This document shows, piece after piece, positions 8,347 through 17,434 of a stretch of DNA of 64,000 bases. The stretch is from Rhodospirillales bacterium (GTDB lineage: Bacteria; Pseudomonadota; Alphaproteobacteria; Micavibrionales; Micavibrionaceae): positions 248,001 to 312,000 of the forward strand of contig CP060238.1 of assembly GCA_023898765.1 (NCBI GenBank), written 5' to 3'. Positions within the stretch are counted from its first letter, which is position 1; the number at the start of each line of letters is the position of its first letter. The notes beneath the pieces were generated by a model. The model saw only the letters and a program-made list of their open reading frames with translations, ran no database searches and was not told the DNA's origin. The translations under genes were made by a program, and so were the position numbers.

Positions 8347-9582
8347 TCAAAGAAAGAGAATCAGAACCCCCACATAGCTGTAAAGATGCCCGCCGGAAAT
8401 CTCGCCCCCGGCATAAAACCCGCACAAAGGCACATCCCCGATCACTTCGCGCACCAAAGCCATTTCCCCGCCTTCCCGGCCGCTAAACCCCGAAAAAGCA
8501 CGGCCGGCGCAGGAAATATAAACCGCGCCTTTGGGTTCAAAAGCGCCGTATTCCTGCTGAACCCTTCCCCTCAAAGAGACCAGACTATGGGACAGATCTT
8601 CCCGGACAATCTTTTCGCTCCGGTGGACAAAGAATATCCGCTGCCCCGTTGTCACGGGATGAGAGACGGCAATAGCCCCGTCCTCCGGATCCACACCGAC
8701 AAGATTGCGCACCATATAATCCTTCATGTCGCTCCCGGACACGGGAAAAGCCACATGGACACCGCCCTCGAAAAGCGCCCTGAGTTCTTTGGGAATATCG
8801 GAACAGTCCTCAATTTGCCCGCTTTCAACAACGATCTGGTCCGGGTCTATGCCCGTCTGTTCAATCGTCAGGGCTCTCAGGCTTTCTGTAAAAACGTCAA
8901 AAGCACGGCGGCCGTCCAGTTCCAGAATAACATGTTCATCCGCCTTCGTAATTTCATGTTCCCCCCCGATCGGTGCACAGCCCTGACTTAAACCGGTGGC
9001 CACAGGAATGCCGGTATCGAAGGCCAGACCGCTTATCCCGCCTTCACAAGCGCCCTGCCCGAAAAGGACAGGTTGTTTCCGCGAAGATAAAATGCCCCCG
9101 GCCACAAACCCGCCAATATGCTTTTCCAGCGTGCCCAACATATCCGCCGGATCAGGATCCGAGAAAGGATCCCCATGCGCCAGAACAAGCATGGGATCAT
9201 GCTCTTCCAGCCACGCGGACATATGCGCTTGAAGCTCCTTTGCTTCCTTGCCCTTAAAGAAAAAAGGTTTGACCTGCCCCTCTTCCTGCCGCCCGATCAT
9301 GGCGCTGATCGCGGGCCCGTCGACAAACTCTTCTCCCACGCCCACAACGCCGAGGCCGACACAGCCCGTCCAGACTTCAATCCCAGTGACCGAACGAAAC
9401 AAGGTTATGATGCTGGCAGCATCCTCCGCCAGCGCATCCGTGATATAAAGAAGCCCCATATTAAACCCGTCTTCTTTCGTCCGCGCAGATTCAAGGGCTT
9501 CGAGCACTTTTTTGGAACATTCGCGCCAGTCATGGCCGGAGGCGGCAGCACTGGCAAATTGCGTCGATCTGAATAAAGTCAT
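8347..9582 (-). CDS. FIST N- and C-domain sensory protein
   Basis: This 411-residue soluble protein has the FIST layout: an N-terminal domain (about residues 30-220, including LYITDALAEDAASIITLF and GCVGLGVVG) and a C-terminal FIST_C domain (about 230-390) ending with an ISCAGRAFSGFSGREGGEMA region and CGFYAGGEI. FIST domains are predicted small-ligand sensors, often linked to chemotaxis or signalling. There is no kinase or output domain in the same chain. It starts 72 bp from the divergent lemA gene. About 90 bp separate its stop from the start of the DsbC-like gene, so it may be transcribed with the secretion block, but no function in that system can be inferred. Confidence 0.85.
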   Translation of the reverse strand: MTLFRSTQFASAAASGHDWRECSKKVLEALESARTKEDGFNMGLLYITDALAEDAASIITLFRSVTGIEVWTGCVGLGVVGVGEEFVDGPAISAMIGRQEEGQVKPFFFKGKEAKELQAHMSAWLEEHDPMLVLAHGDPFSDPDPADMLGTLEKHIGGFVAGGILSSRKQPVLFGQGACEGGISGLAFDTGIPVATGLSQGCAPIGGEHEITKADEHVILELDGRRAFDVFTESLRALTIEQTGIDPDQIVVESGQIEDCSDIPKELRALFEGGVHVAFPVSGSDMKDYMVRNLVGVDPEDGAIAVSHPVTTGQRIFFVHRSEKIVREDLSHSLVSLRGRVQQEYGAFEPKGAVYISCAGRAFSGFSGREGGEMALVREVIGDVPLCGFYAGGEISGGHLYSYVGVLILFL

Positions 9583-9654
9583 TTTTTATAAGCCTTTAAA
9601 GCATCAGTCTGCTAGGATGGCGTCCATCATTCAAGATAAAAAGGAGCATAAAAC

Positions 9655-10221
9655 ATGGAATGGCTTGTTCCCCTTGGTATTCTTGCCGTTATCGCGGTCA
9701 TACTCGTCAGCATTTACAACCGCCTGGTCGCCCTGCGCCAGAACCGGAAAAATGCCTTTTCGGATATTGACGTGCAGCTCAAGCTGCGTTTCGATCTCGT
9801 GCCCTCGCTGGTTGAAACCGTTAAAGGCTATGCCGGTCACGAAAAAGACGTTTTCGAAAATATCACAAAAGCCCGCGCCGGCATTCAAAACGCCAAAAGC
9901 GAAGGCGAAAGGCTTCAGGCCGAACGGGTTCTGGGCGGCGCGCTTGTCAACCTGCACGCCGTTGCCGAAGATTATCCCGATTTAAAAGCCGACCAGAATT
10001 TCCAGAAACTGATGGCGGAGCTGTCCGATATCGAAAACAAGATTGCGGCGGCACGGCGCTTCTTCAATAACGCCACGAACGAATATAATACGTCCGTCCA
10101 GCAATTCCCGGCCAACCTGATTGCCGGGCGTTTCGGGTTTCACAGCGAAGAATTTTTCGAGGTCGACGACGCAGAGCGGGACGTGCTGGAAAAAGCGCCG
10201 AATGTTCATTTCGGAACGTAA
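9655..10221 (+). CDS. lemA: LemA family protein
   Basis: This 188-residue protein has one N-terminal membrane helix (WLVPLGILAVIAVILVSIYN) followed by the conserved LemA helical domain: NAFSDIDVQLKLRFDLVPSL, then VKGYAGHEKDVFE, and later FNNATNEYNTSVQQFPANLI. LemA proteins are inner-membrane-anchored with an N-out/C-in style arrangement, and their biochemical role is unsettled. A good ribosome site (AAGGAG) lies upstream of the ATG. It is 6 bp from the following M48 metalloprotease gene, a pairing seen widely, so the two are very likely cotranscribed and function together in membrane quality control. Confidence 0.9.
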   Translation: MEWLVPLGILAVIAVILVSIYNRLVALRQNRKNAFSDIDVQLKLRFDLVPSLVETVKGYAGHEKDVFENITKARAGIQNAKSEGERLQAERVLGGALVNLHAVAEDYPDLKADQNFQKLMAELSDIENKIAAARRFFNNATNEYNTSVQQFPANLIAGRFGFHSEEFFEVDDAERDVLEKAPNVHFGT

Positions 10222-10227
10222 CGCCCC

Positions 10228-11313
10228 ATGGCTTCCGCTCCCCATGGCCTCCAAACCCATATCTGGAACAATAACCTGCGGTCGCTTGGCCTGTTGGCGC
10301 TGTATCCTGTAATTCTTGGCGGAATTATATGGGCCTGCGCCTTTGCCGCGGGCCTCCTGAACAGCCCGTCAAACGACATGGAAAACGCCCGGCTTTTTGC
10401 CGGCGGAATCATTGCCGCCTATTGGCCCGTTATTTTAAGCATCGTTCTTATCTGGTTTATGGTTTCGTGGTTTTTTCACGGCCGTATGATCCGGTCCATG
10501 TCGCATTCCCACCCCGTCACACGCAAAGAGGAGCCGGAGCTCTACAACCTGTTTGAAAATCTCTGCATATCCGTCGGCCTGCCCATGCCAAAACTGGAAA
10601 TCATTGAAAGCCACGCCCGAAACGCCTTTGCCAGCGGAATCAACAATAAAAGCTACTGCGTTACCGTCACGCGCGGCCTGCTGCAATCCCTCTCCAAGGA
10701 CGAGGTGGAAGCCGTCCTGGCCCACGAACTGACCCATATTTTAAACCGCGATGTGCGGCTTCTGATGGTCTGCGTCATTTTTACCGGCATGATCGGTTTC
10801 GCCGCACAGATGCTCTGGAGCAATGTCCGCTACAGCCTTTGGGTACCGCGTAGCGGATCGGGAGATAAAAAAAGCGGCGGGTTTTTATTGCTTCTCGCGA
10901 TCGCACTCATTTTATGGGTGGGCTATTTCGCGACGCTTTTCATGCGCTTTGCCATTTCGCGCGGCCGCGAATATATGGCCGATGCCGGCTCTGTCCGAAT
11001 CACAAAGAATCCGGCGGCCATGATGCGGGCGCTGGCGCGCATTGCCGGAATGGACGCCATTCCAAAAATGCCCGGCGATATCCAGATGATGTGCATTGAA
11101 AACCGCGTTCCTTTTATGGGACTCTTCGCCACGCATCCGCCGATTGAAAAACGCATCCGGATCCTCTCTGAAACCACCCATACGCCGATCCCCGATATCA
11201 GGCCGAAAATCCGCGCGGCAGGACCGGAGCGCTTTAACCGCCCCCGGACCGCCCGCGAGAACTGGACGACCCGCGAGCGATTCAAAGCCCGCCGGAAAAA
11301 CCCCTGGGGTTAA
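10228..11313 (+). CDS. M48 family membrane metalloprotease (HtpX-like)
   Basis: This 361-residue integral membrane zinc protease has two N-terminal membrane segments (around residues 15-45 and 55-75), the zinc motif HELTHILNRD near residue 170, and two more hydrophobic segments after it (CVIFTGMIGFAAQMLW and LLLLAIALILWVGYFATLF). A downstream REYMADAGS supplies the third zinc ligand Glu. HtpX-type proteases degrade damaged membrane proteins on the cytoplasmic side. The C-terminal tail is Arg-rich (RPRTARENWTTRERFKARR), longer and more basic than usual. It is 6 bp downstream of lemA, forming a two-gene operon. Confidence 0.88.
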   Translation: MASAPHGLQTHIWNNNLRSLGLLALYPVILGGIIWACAFAAGLLNSPSNDMENARLFAGGIIAAYWPVILSIVLIWFMVSWFFHGRMIRSMSHSHPVTRKEEPELYNLFENLCISVGLPMPKLEIIESHARNAFASGINNKSYCVTVTRGLLQSLSKDEVEAVLAHELTHILNRDVRLLMVCVIFTGMIGFAAQMLWSNVRYSLWVPRSGSGDKKSGGFLLLLAIALILWVGYFATLFMRFAISRGREYMADAGSVRITKNPAAMMRALARIAGMDAIPKMPGDIQMMCIENRVPFMGLFATHPPIEKRIRILSETTHTPIPDIRPKIRAAGPERFNRPRTARENWTTRERFKARRKNPWG

Positions 11314-11392
11314 ATTTCTTGGAAAAGCCATAAAATAGCCGTATATTCGGGCCTATAATTCTTTAGTTTAAGAGGAAAAATAAGAGGAAGTA

Positions 11393-12112
11393 ATGGAACA
11401 GAATAACTTCGGATCACACGTAAAAACATCGGCGAGCACTTACGATGCGGGCCTGCAGGCCCACATGCAAAGCGTCTATAACCGCATGACCGCAGGGGTT
11501 TTAATCACCGCCCTGACGGCTTGGCTCGTTTCAAGCTCCGATACTTTGATGATGCTTTTTCTGGGCGGCCCGCAGGCCTATGTGGTTATGTTTGCGCCTT
11601 TGGCCGTTCTCTGGTTTGGATTCCGTCCAGAGCGGATGAGTTCCAACAAACTGCGGCTGGCCTTTGCCGGAATTTGCATCCTCTACGGAATCAGCTTTGC
11701 CGTGATTCTGAAAGCCTATACGGGCGAGAGCATCGCGCGGGCTTTCTTTATGGCCTCCGCCCTGTTTGCCGGCCTTAGCGTCTTTGGCTATGTCACAAAG
11801 AAAAATCTCGATGCGCTGGGCACATTTGCCGTCATGGGCGTTATGGGAGTCTTCATCCTATCCATCGGCACCATAATCGCGGGCGCGTTCGGCGTTGAAA
11901 CAAGCACCATGCAAAACGTCATCGCCGGCGCGGGCCTGATCGCCTTTTCAGGCGTAACCGCCTGGCAGACGCAGACGATGAAAGAGATGTACCACCCTTC
12001 CCAGGGGGGAGAGGTCAACAGCCGCATGGCCTGGTCTGCCGCGTTGACCCTGTATATAAGCTTTATCGCCATTTTCCAGTATATTCTGCATTTTGTAGGA
12101 CAGCGGGACTAA
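11393..12112 (+). CDS. Bax inhibitor-1/YccA family membrane protein
   Basis: This 239-residue multi-pass inner-membrane protein is of the BI-1 family. About seven hydrophobic segments run from residue 35 to the end. The typical N-terminal part YDAGLQAHMQSVYNRMTAGV and the C-terminal ALTLYISFIAIFQYILHF with conserved acidic residues identify the family. Relatives include YccA, which modulates the FtsH protease, and BsYetJ, a pH-dependent calcium leak channel. It follows the M48 protease by about 80 bp and ends in a clear terminator at 12144-12173, so it may be the last gene of a lemA-M48-BI1 membrane-stress group. Confidence 0.9.
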   Translation: MEQNNFGSHVKTSASTYDAGLQAHMQSVYNRMTAGVLITALTAWLVSSSDTLMMLFLGGPQAYVVMFAPLAVLWFGFRPERMSSNKLRLAFAGICILYGISFAVILKAYTGESIARAFFMASALFAGLSVFGYVTKKNLDALGTFAVMGVMGVFILSIGTIIAGAFGVETSTMQNVIAGAGLIAFSGVTAWQTQTMKEMYHPSQGGEVNSRMAWSAALTLYISFIAIFQYILHFVGQRD

Positions 12113-12143
12113 ACCCTGCAACCTCATATTGCAATGCAAAATG

Positions 12144-12173
12144 AAAAGCCCGGAGCGTTTTCGGGCTTTTTTT
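12144..12173 (+). terminator. Rho-independent terminator after the BI-1 gene
   Basis: The 8-bp stem AAAGCCCG/CGGGCTTT with a loop of about 9 bases is followed by a run of T. It lies 32 bp downstream of the BI-1 stop codon. Confidence 0.85.
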
Positions 12174-12296
12174 AACGGTTTTGTCATACATTTGTATTAG
12201 ATTTGTATAAAGGGGCGGAAGGAATATAATCAATTATAAGTTGCGAATCGCTTCGCGAATTTAAAAACAAGGCCGGGGTGTAAGTTTGGGGCATGT

Positions 12297-13820
12297 ATGG
12301 GCACGGGGCCGGAGGAAAAACATATTCTTTTGGTAGAGGATACGGAATCTTTAAACAGCCTCTATAAAAGATATTTCGAACGACAGGGATTTGTCGTAAA
12401 CGCCGTCTTGTCCGGTTATGAGGCGTTAGACCAAATTCACAAAGAAAACTTTGACCTTCTGATTCTGGATGTTCATCTTCCGGATATAGACGGTCTGGAC
12501 TTGCTCACACAAATGCGGGAAGCCGGCTTTGATTCCCCTGTCATAGTCATTACGGGATACGGGTCAGTTAACGTTGCCGTGCAATCTATGCGGGCAGGCG
12601 CCGCCGACTTCCTGATCAAGCCTTTTAACATTGATAAACTTGGCGCTGCGGTTGAAAAAGCTTCGAAAGCCTACGGGCTTTCCACCAAAGCCATCCTGGT
12701 CGAGGATACGGAACGCCAGCCTGTCGATACCGCGGCAGCCCCGTCCCCCACGGAAAAAATACCGGCGGAAGAAGACCGGAAGGAAAAGAAAGGTTTTGCC
12801 GGTTTTATAGGTTTTTCCCGCCCCATGCGGCTTGTCTACGACATCATTGAAAATGCGGCGCCCAGCAAAGCCACTATTTTCATCACGGGCGCATCAGGAA
12901 CAGGCAAGGAAATTTGCGCGGAAAGCATCCATAAATATTCCCCCAGAGCGCAGCATCCCTTTGTCGCCGTCAATTGCGCCGCCATTCCGAGGGACCTGAT
13001 CGAATCGGAACTTTTCGGTCACGTCAAAGGGGCCTTTACGGGGGCCATATCGGACCGCGTGGGTGCCGTCACCCGCGCCCATGGCGGCACGCTCTTTCTG
13101 GACGAAATCTGCGAAATGAACATGGATATGCAATCCAAACTCCTGCGCTTCCTGCAAAACCTGTCCTTTCAAAAAGTCGGAAGCAATAAAATGGAAATTG
13201 CGGACGTGCGCATTGTGTGCGCCACCAATAAAAACCCGCTGAAAGAAGTCCGGGCAGGGCGCTTCCGTGGAGATCTTTACTACCGCCTGCATGTCGTCCC
13301 GATCCACATGCCGTCTCTGCAGGAACGGGAAAGCGACATTCTCGATCTGGCGGATTTCTTCCTGCAGCACTACGCACGGGAAGAAAAAAAGAATTTTGAC
13401 GGGTTTTCGGAAGAGGCCGAAAAAGCGCTTCAAGCTTATGACTGGCCCGGCAATGTGCGCGAGCTTCAAAACATCATCCACAATATTGTCGTCCTCCAAC
13501 AGGGCCAGCGCATTGAAAAAAGCATGCTGCCCAATGAAATAAACGGAAATCGCAATCCCCAATCTGAACCCCGGATAGATATTGCCCGGGCGGAAAACAT
13601 CCTGAATCTTGCGCCCCACACAACGCCTTCCGATAATCCCTTATCCATTCCTCCGTTATGGCAAATTGAAAAAGATGTCATCGAAAAAGCCATTGATTTA
13701 TGCGGTGGCAATATTCCCAAAGCCGCGGCCATGCTTGAAATCTCTCCCTCGACAATTTACCGGAAAAAACTGGGATGGGAGGAAGGCAACCTCACAACGG
13801 CAGACCATAAAACCCCGTAA
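12297..13820 (+). CDS. Sigma-54-dependent response regulator (NtrC/LuxO type)
   Basis: This 507-residue protein has the three NtrC-class domains in order. The receiver (about 8-125) carries the phosphoacceptor Asp in LLILDVHLPDIDG and a conserved KPF. The AAA+ domain (about 175-405) has Walker A GASGTGKE and an intact GAFTGA loop (GHVKGAFTGAISDR), so it should contact sigma-54. A Fis-type helix-turn-helix closes the protein (IPKAAAMLEISPSTIYRKKL). It activates transcription from -24/-12 promoters when phosphorylated. No histidine kinase lies beside it, so the partner is elsewhere. rpoN itself is in this window at 30.6-32.1 kb. The overall shape is closest to LuxO, but the target genes cannot be read here. 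Confidence 0.9.
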   Translation: MGTGPEEKHILLVEDTESLNSLYKRYFERQGFVVNAVLSGYEALDQIHKENFDLLILDVHLPDIDGLDLLTQMREAGFDSPVIVITGYGSVNVAVQSMRAGAADFLIKPFNIDKLGAAVEKASKAYGLSTKAILVEDTERQPVDTAAAPSPTEKIPAEEDRKEKKGFAGFIGFSRPMRLVYDIIENAAPSKATIFITGASGTGKEICAESIHKYSPRAQHPFVAVNCAAIPRDLIESELFGHVKGAFTGAISDRVGAVTRAHGGTLFLDEICEMNMDMQSKLLRFLQNLSFQKVGSNKMEIADVRIVCATNKNPLKEVRAGRFRGDLYYRLHVVPIHMPSLQERESDILDLADFFLQHYAREEKKNFDGFSEEAEKALQAYDWPGNVRELQNIIHNIVVLQQGQRIEKSMLPNEINGNRNPQSEPRIDIARAENILNLAPHTTPSDNPLSIPPLWQIEKDVIEKAIDLCGGNIPKAAAMLEISPSTIYRKKLGWEEGNLTTADHKTP

Positions 13821-13915
13821 ACATCCTCCCGGACTTGACAGATACACGTCCCCCGCCTAGTTTTCGGGCTGATTTTTGGCATAAAGAAATTTAATTTAAA
13901 GGGGAGTTCAAACGG

Positions 13916-14329
13916 ATGTTTAACGAATTCAAAGATTTTATTGCCCGTGGAAATGTCATGGATATGGCCGTCGGGATTATCATGGGCGCCGCCTTCACCG
14001 CAATCGTCACGTCTATGGTTGGCGACGTGCTTATGCCGGTTATCGGCGTCTTCACCAGCGGCGTCGATTTTTCCAATTTGTTCATAGCGCTTGACGGCAG
14101 CGATTTCGGAACCCTCGCCGCCGCAGAAGAAGCCGGGGCCAGCATTGTAAAATACGGCGTTTTCATGAATGCTGTTATCAATTTCCTGATTGTGGCCTTC
14201 GTTGTCTTCCTGCTTGTGAAACAGGTCAACAGACTGAAAAAGGCCGCGGAAGAAGCTCCAAAAGCACCGGCAGCGCCTCCTGCGGATATCCAGCTCCTGA
14301 CGGAAATCCGCGACCTGCTGAAAAAATAA
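13916..14329 (+). CDS. mscL: MscL, large-conductance mechanosensitive channel
   Basis: This 137-residue protein of standard MscL length has the N-terminal amphipathic helix FNEFKDFIARGNVMDMAVGI leading into TM1 (IIMGAAFTAIVTSMVGDVLMP), a periplasmic loop, TM2 (VFMNAVINFLIVAFVVFLLVK) and a cytoplasmic helix (DIQLLTEIRDLLKK). The pentameric channel opens under membrane tension to release solutes during hypo-osmotic shock. A GGGGAG ribosome site precedes the ATG. The gene stands alone and ends in a terminator. Confidence 0.95.
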   Translation: MFNEFKDFIARGNVMDMAVGIIMGAAFTAIVTSMVGDVLMPVIGVFTSGVDFSNLFIALDGSDFGTLAAAEEAGASIVKYGVFMNAVINFLIVAFVVFLLVKQVNRLKKAAEEAPKAPAAPPADIQLLTEIRDLLKK

Positions 14330-14349
14330 GCTCAGGCAAACAGGATTGT

Positions 14350-14385
14350 AAAAAAGCGGCAAATGCAGATGAGCCGCTTTTTTCT
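14350..14385 (+). terminator. Rho-independent terminator after mscL
   Basis: AAAAAGCGGC and GCCGCTTTTTT form a stem with a 12-base loop and a T tail, 20 bp after the mscL stop. Confidence 0.85.
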
Positions 14386-14432
14386 TGAATTAGGCGATAA
14401 TCACTGATAATCCATCACTTGCTTATCACTAT

Positions 14433-14508
14433 GGGGCCGTAGCTCAGCCGGGAGAGCGCTACACTGGCAGTGTAGAGGTCGGGAGTTCGATCCTCCTCGG
14501 CTCCACCA
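14433..14508 (+). tRNA. tRNA-Ala (anticodon GGC)
   Basis: The cloverleaf reads clearly. The acceptor GGGGCCG pairs with CGGCTCC, the D arm contains AGCTCAGCCGGGAGAGC, and the anticodon stem-loop CACTGGCAGTG gives anticodon GGC. The T arm includes GTTCGATCC, and CCA is encoded at the 3' end. It lies between mscL and metF. Confidence 0.95.
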
Positions 14509-14561
14509 TTTTTCAGGAAATTTTCAAGGCATTCGCCCGGAATCACGTTCATATAAAAGGC

Positions 14562-15419
14562 CTAAAAACCGAGAGTTTTGCAAACCTTAAGGGGAAGCTC
14601 CGGTTTATTCATCGTGTAAAAATGAAAATGCGGGACGTCGTGATCCATCAGATCGCGGCATTGCGCGGTCAATAGCCCTTCTGCGATCTTAAGCGCCTCT
14701 TCGGGGCGGCCGTCCAGCCCGTCGAATTTTTCATGGACCCACGGAGGAACATGGGCATGGCAGTTTTTGGCAAATTTCAGCATCCCCTTAAAATCATAGA
14801 CGGGCAAAATCCCCGGAACAACGGGCGTTGAAATGCCGGCGGCGCGCACCTTATCCAGAAAGCGGTAATAGCTGTCATTGTTAAAAAAGAACTGGGTGAT
14901 GGCACGGGTCGCCCCCGCATCACATTTCTTTTTAAGCGCCTCTATATCGGATTCCAGAGACGGCGCATCGGGGTGTTTTTCAGGATAGGCCCCGACCGAA
15001 ATCTCAAACGGGTGCTGCGCCCTGATCCCTTCCACAAAATCACTGGTATATTGGTAATAATTCAGGTCCGGATCGAGCGGCCATTTTACATCGGCCTGAT
15101 CTTTGGGCATATCCCCGCGCAGCGCCACAATATGCTTCACGCCGCCGGCCCAGAGCGTTTCCAGATACGCCGACAGCTCGGCCTTCGTCAGGCAGATATA
15201 GGTCAGATGGGAGCCCAGCGGAACATCCGTAACAGACTGAAGGGCCTTTAATGTTTCCAGCGTGCCTTCGCGGCCCCCGCCGCCGGCCCCGAAAGTGACC
15301 GTCATATAGACAGGATCCAGCGCCGCCAGATCCCGAACCGTCTTCATCAGGCCCTGCGCCCCCTGGTCTGTTCTGGCCGGAAAAAATTCAAAGCTGAGAG
15401 CGGGTTTGTACTTATACAT
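14562..15419 (-). CDS. metF: MetF, 5,10-methylenetetrahydrofolate reductase
   Basis: This flavoenzyme of about 285 residues reduces methylene-THF to methyl-THF for methionine synthesis. The N-terminal SFEFFPARTDQG motif holds the catalytic Glu, and VTFGAGG and HIVALRGDMP are the folate/FAD-binding segments. AITQFFFNNDSYYRF and PGILPVYDF follow as in bacterial MetF. The start chosen is the ATG giving MYKYKPALSFEFF. An upstream ATG at 15455 would add 12 residues with no family similarity. It is divergent from guaA with about 105 bp between them and has no visible riboswitch. Confidence 0.93.
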   Translation of the reverse strand: MYKYKPALSFEFFPARTDQGAQGLMKTVRDLAALDPVYMTVTFGAGGGGREGTLETLKALQSVTDVPLGSHLTYICLTKAELSAYLETLWAGGVKHIVALRGDMPKDQADVKWPLDPDLNYYQYTSDFVEGIRAQHPFEISVGAYPEKHPDAPSLESDIEALKKKCDAGATRAITQFFFNNDSYYRFLDKVRAAGISTPVVPGILPVYDFKGMLKFAKNCHAHVPPWVHEKFDGLDGRPEEALKIAEGLLTAQCRDLMDHDVPHFHFYTMNKPELPLKVCKTLGF

Positions 15420-15524
15420 GGGATTCAAGTATCCGGCCCCACGCAAAAAAAGCAATATTTCTTTTGGAAGTGCCCGCTGTGCAGACCGGCTTGCGTTTTC
15501 CGGGTTTTATCGCTAAAAAAACCC

Positions 15525-17114
15525 ATGGGACAAGCTCAAAAGAAAAACGTGCCTTTTAAACCGCGACACGACCATATCCTGATTCTCGACTTCGGCTCTC
15601 AGGTCACGCAGCTGATTGCGCGGCGCTTGCGTGAAAGCGGCGTTTACTGTGAAATCTGGCCGTTTAACCACGCCGATGAAGACAGGATCAAAGCTTACAA
15701 TCCCAAGGGGATCATTCTCTCCGGCGGGCCATGCAGCGTTCTGGATAAAGATTCGCCGCGGGCGCCGGATATTGTTTTTCAGTTCGGCGTGCCCGTTCTG
15801 GGCATCTGCTACGGCCAGCAAGTCATGGTGCAGCAGCTTGGCGGCGTGGTCGAAGGGGAGCAATCCCGTGAATTTGGCCGGGCCTATGTGGATGTGATTG
15901 AAGACTCTCCCTTGTTTAGCGGCGTCTGGAAAAAAGGGGCGCATGAACAGGTCTGGATGAGCCATGGCGACCATGTGGCGCATCTGCCTGGCGGTTTCCG
16001 GCCCGTGGGAAAATCAAGCGGCGCGCCTTTCGCCATTATTGCAGACGACACACGAAAATTCTACGGCGTGCAGTTCCATCCCGAAGTCGTTCACACGCCG
16101 CACGGCGCAGCCCTGTACCGGAATTTCACGCATAACATATGCGGCTGCAGCGGCGACTGGACCATGGCGGCCTTCCGCGAAGAAGCCATAGAGAAAATCC
16201 GCAGGCAGGTCGGCGACGGCAAAGTCATTTGCGGGCTTTCCGGCGGCGTGGATTCTTCCGTTACGGCGGTTCTCCTCCACGAAGCGATCGGCGACCAGTT
16301 GACCTGTATCTATGTGGATACGGGCATGATGCGCGCAGGCGAAAGCGACCAGGTCGTGTCTCTTTTCCGGGAGCATTACAATATTCCGCTGATCCATGAA
16401 GACGCGTCGGATTTGTTTCTGGGAGAGCTGGCAGGTGTCAGCGAACCCGAAGCCAAGCGCAAGATTATCGGGAAGCTTTTTATTGATGTGTTTGAAAAAC
16501 GCGCGCGGGAAATCGGCGACGCCGGATTTCTTGCACAGGGAACGCTCTATCCCGATGTCATCGAAAGCGTTTCTTTCGTGGGCGGGCCGAGCGTGACCAT
16601 TAAATCCCATCACAATGTCGGCGGCTTGCCCGAGCGCATGAATATGCAGCTGGTGGAGCCAATGCGCGAGCTTTTCAAAGACGAGGTCCGCGCCCTGGGC
16701 CGGGAGCTTGGCATGCCCGAAGACTTTATCCGCCGCCACCCCTTTCCCGGGCCGGGGCTGGCGATCCGCATGCCGGGGGATGTCACAAAGGAAAAACTCG
16801 AAATCCTGCGCAAGGCCGACTCAATCTACATCGAGGAAATCAGGAATGCCGGCCTGTATGACGCCATCTGGCAGGCTTTTGTGGTGCTTTTGCCCGTGCG
16901 CAGCGTCGGCGTGATGGGCGACGGGCGCACTTATGATTATGTCTGCGCCCTGCGCGCCGTGACCTCAACAGACGGCATGACGGCGGATTACTACCCCTTC
17001 GATCATGAATTTCTGGGCCGCGTGTCCACCCGTATCATCAACGAAGTTCAGGGTATCAACCGCGTGACCTATGATATCACCTCCAAACCCCCCGGAACCA
17101 TTGAGTGGGAGTAA
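15525..17114 (+). CDS. guaA: GuaA, glutamine-hydrolysing GMP synthase
   Basis: This 529-residue enzyme makes GMP from XMP, ATP and glutamine. The N-terminal class I amidotransferase domain has the nucleophile Cys95 in GICYGQQ and the HPEVVHT catalytic histidine region. The ATP pyrophosphatase domain has the P-loop SGGVDSS near residue 240, and the C-terminal dimerisation domain ends in the conserved RVTYDITSKPPGTIEWE. Length and motifs are complete. The final 13 bases of the coding part are repeated 1.85 kb downstream at 18947, marking the gene as the integration site of the small island that follows. The reading frame is intact despite that insertion. Confidence 0.97.
   Translation: MGQAQKKNVPFKPRHDHILILDFGSQVTQLIARRLRESGVYCEIWPFNHADEDRIKAYNPKGIILSGGPCSVLDKDSPRAPDIVFQFGVPVLGICYGQQVMVQQLGGVVEGEQSREFGRAYVDVIEDSPLFSGVWKKGAHEQVWMSHGDHVAHLPGGFRPVGKSSGAPFAIIADDTRKFYGVQFHPEVVHTPHGAALYRNFTHNICGCSGDWTMAAFREEAIEKIRRQVGDGKVICGLSGGVDSSVTAVLLHEAIGDQLTCIYVDTGMMRAGESDQVVSLFREHYNIPLIHEDASDLFLGELAGVSEPEAKRKIIGKLFIDVFEKRAREIGDAGFLAQGTLYPDVIESVSFVGGPSVTIKSHHNVGGLPERMNMQLVEPMRELFKDEVRALGRELGMPEDFIRRHPFPGPGLAIRMPGDVTKEKLEILRKADSIYIEEIRNAGLYDAIWQAFVVLLPVRSVGVMGDGRTYDYVCALRAVTSTDGMTADYYPFDHEFLGRVSTRIINEVQGINRVTYDITSKPPGTIEWE
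17100..17112 (+). repeat. Left attachment-like repeat (attL) at the guaA 3' end
   Basis: The 13 bases ATTGAGTGGGAGT at the end of guaA recur exactly at 18947-18959, and a 9-base core recurs at 17898. The 3' end of guaA is a known integration site for genomic islands, and the copies flank AT-rich sequence with an integrase fragment. Confidence 0.7.
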
Positions 17115-17215
17115 CGGCAAAAAATATTATATAATAAAATCAATATTTTATTAAAAATTCTTTACTACAAAGCTGTTGCAAACTAGTATGTTTTTCAAGC
17201 AGTTAGATTCACTGA

Positions 17216-17434
17216 CTTCATAAAAACTTACAAAGTGTCGAAACGATAGAAAACAATTATAAAATTAAAGATTCTAAAGCGTACTTAAATCAGGTTCCGA
17301 TTTATGGTGGTAAAGCTGTAATCTATACTACGCTTGCTTCTAACGGCATTTATCAATTTCGATGCTGGATTTCTAAAGAGAAAAAATATTTCCGAAAGAC
17401 ACTACGAACTCGCAGTCAAACAGAAGCAGGATAA
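17216..17434 (+). pseudogene. Fragment of a tyrosine-recombinase N-terminal domain
   Basis: An open frame without any ATG, GTG or TTG start begins after a stop at 17213 and ends in TAA at 17432. It translates to about 72 residues whose second half (VIYTTLASNGIYQFRCWISK, then EKKYFRKTLRTRSQTEA) has the beta-strand pattern of the arm-binding or SAM-like N-terminal domain of phage and island integrases. No catalytic domain (R-H-R-Y) follows. Its place just after the guaA attachment repeat is where an island integrase gene would start. I read it as the decayed remains of the element's integrase. The family match is from pattern recognition only. Confidence 0.45.

Noticed and set aside
14509..14561. 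Possible attachment site at tRNA-Ala
   Set aside because: No repeat of the tRNA 3' end was seen downstream and the following gene is metF, a normal chromosomal gene.
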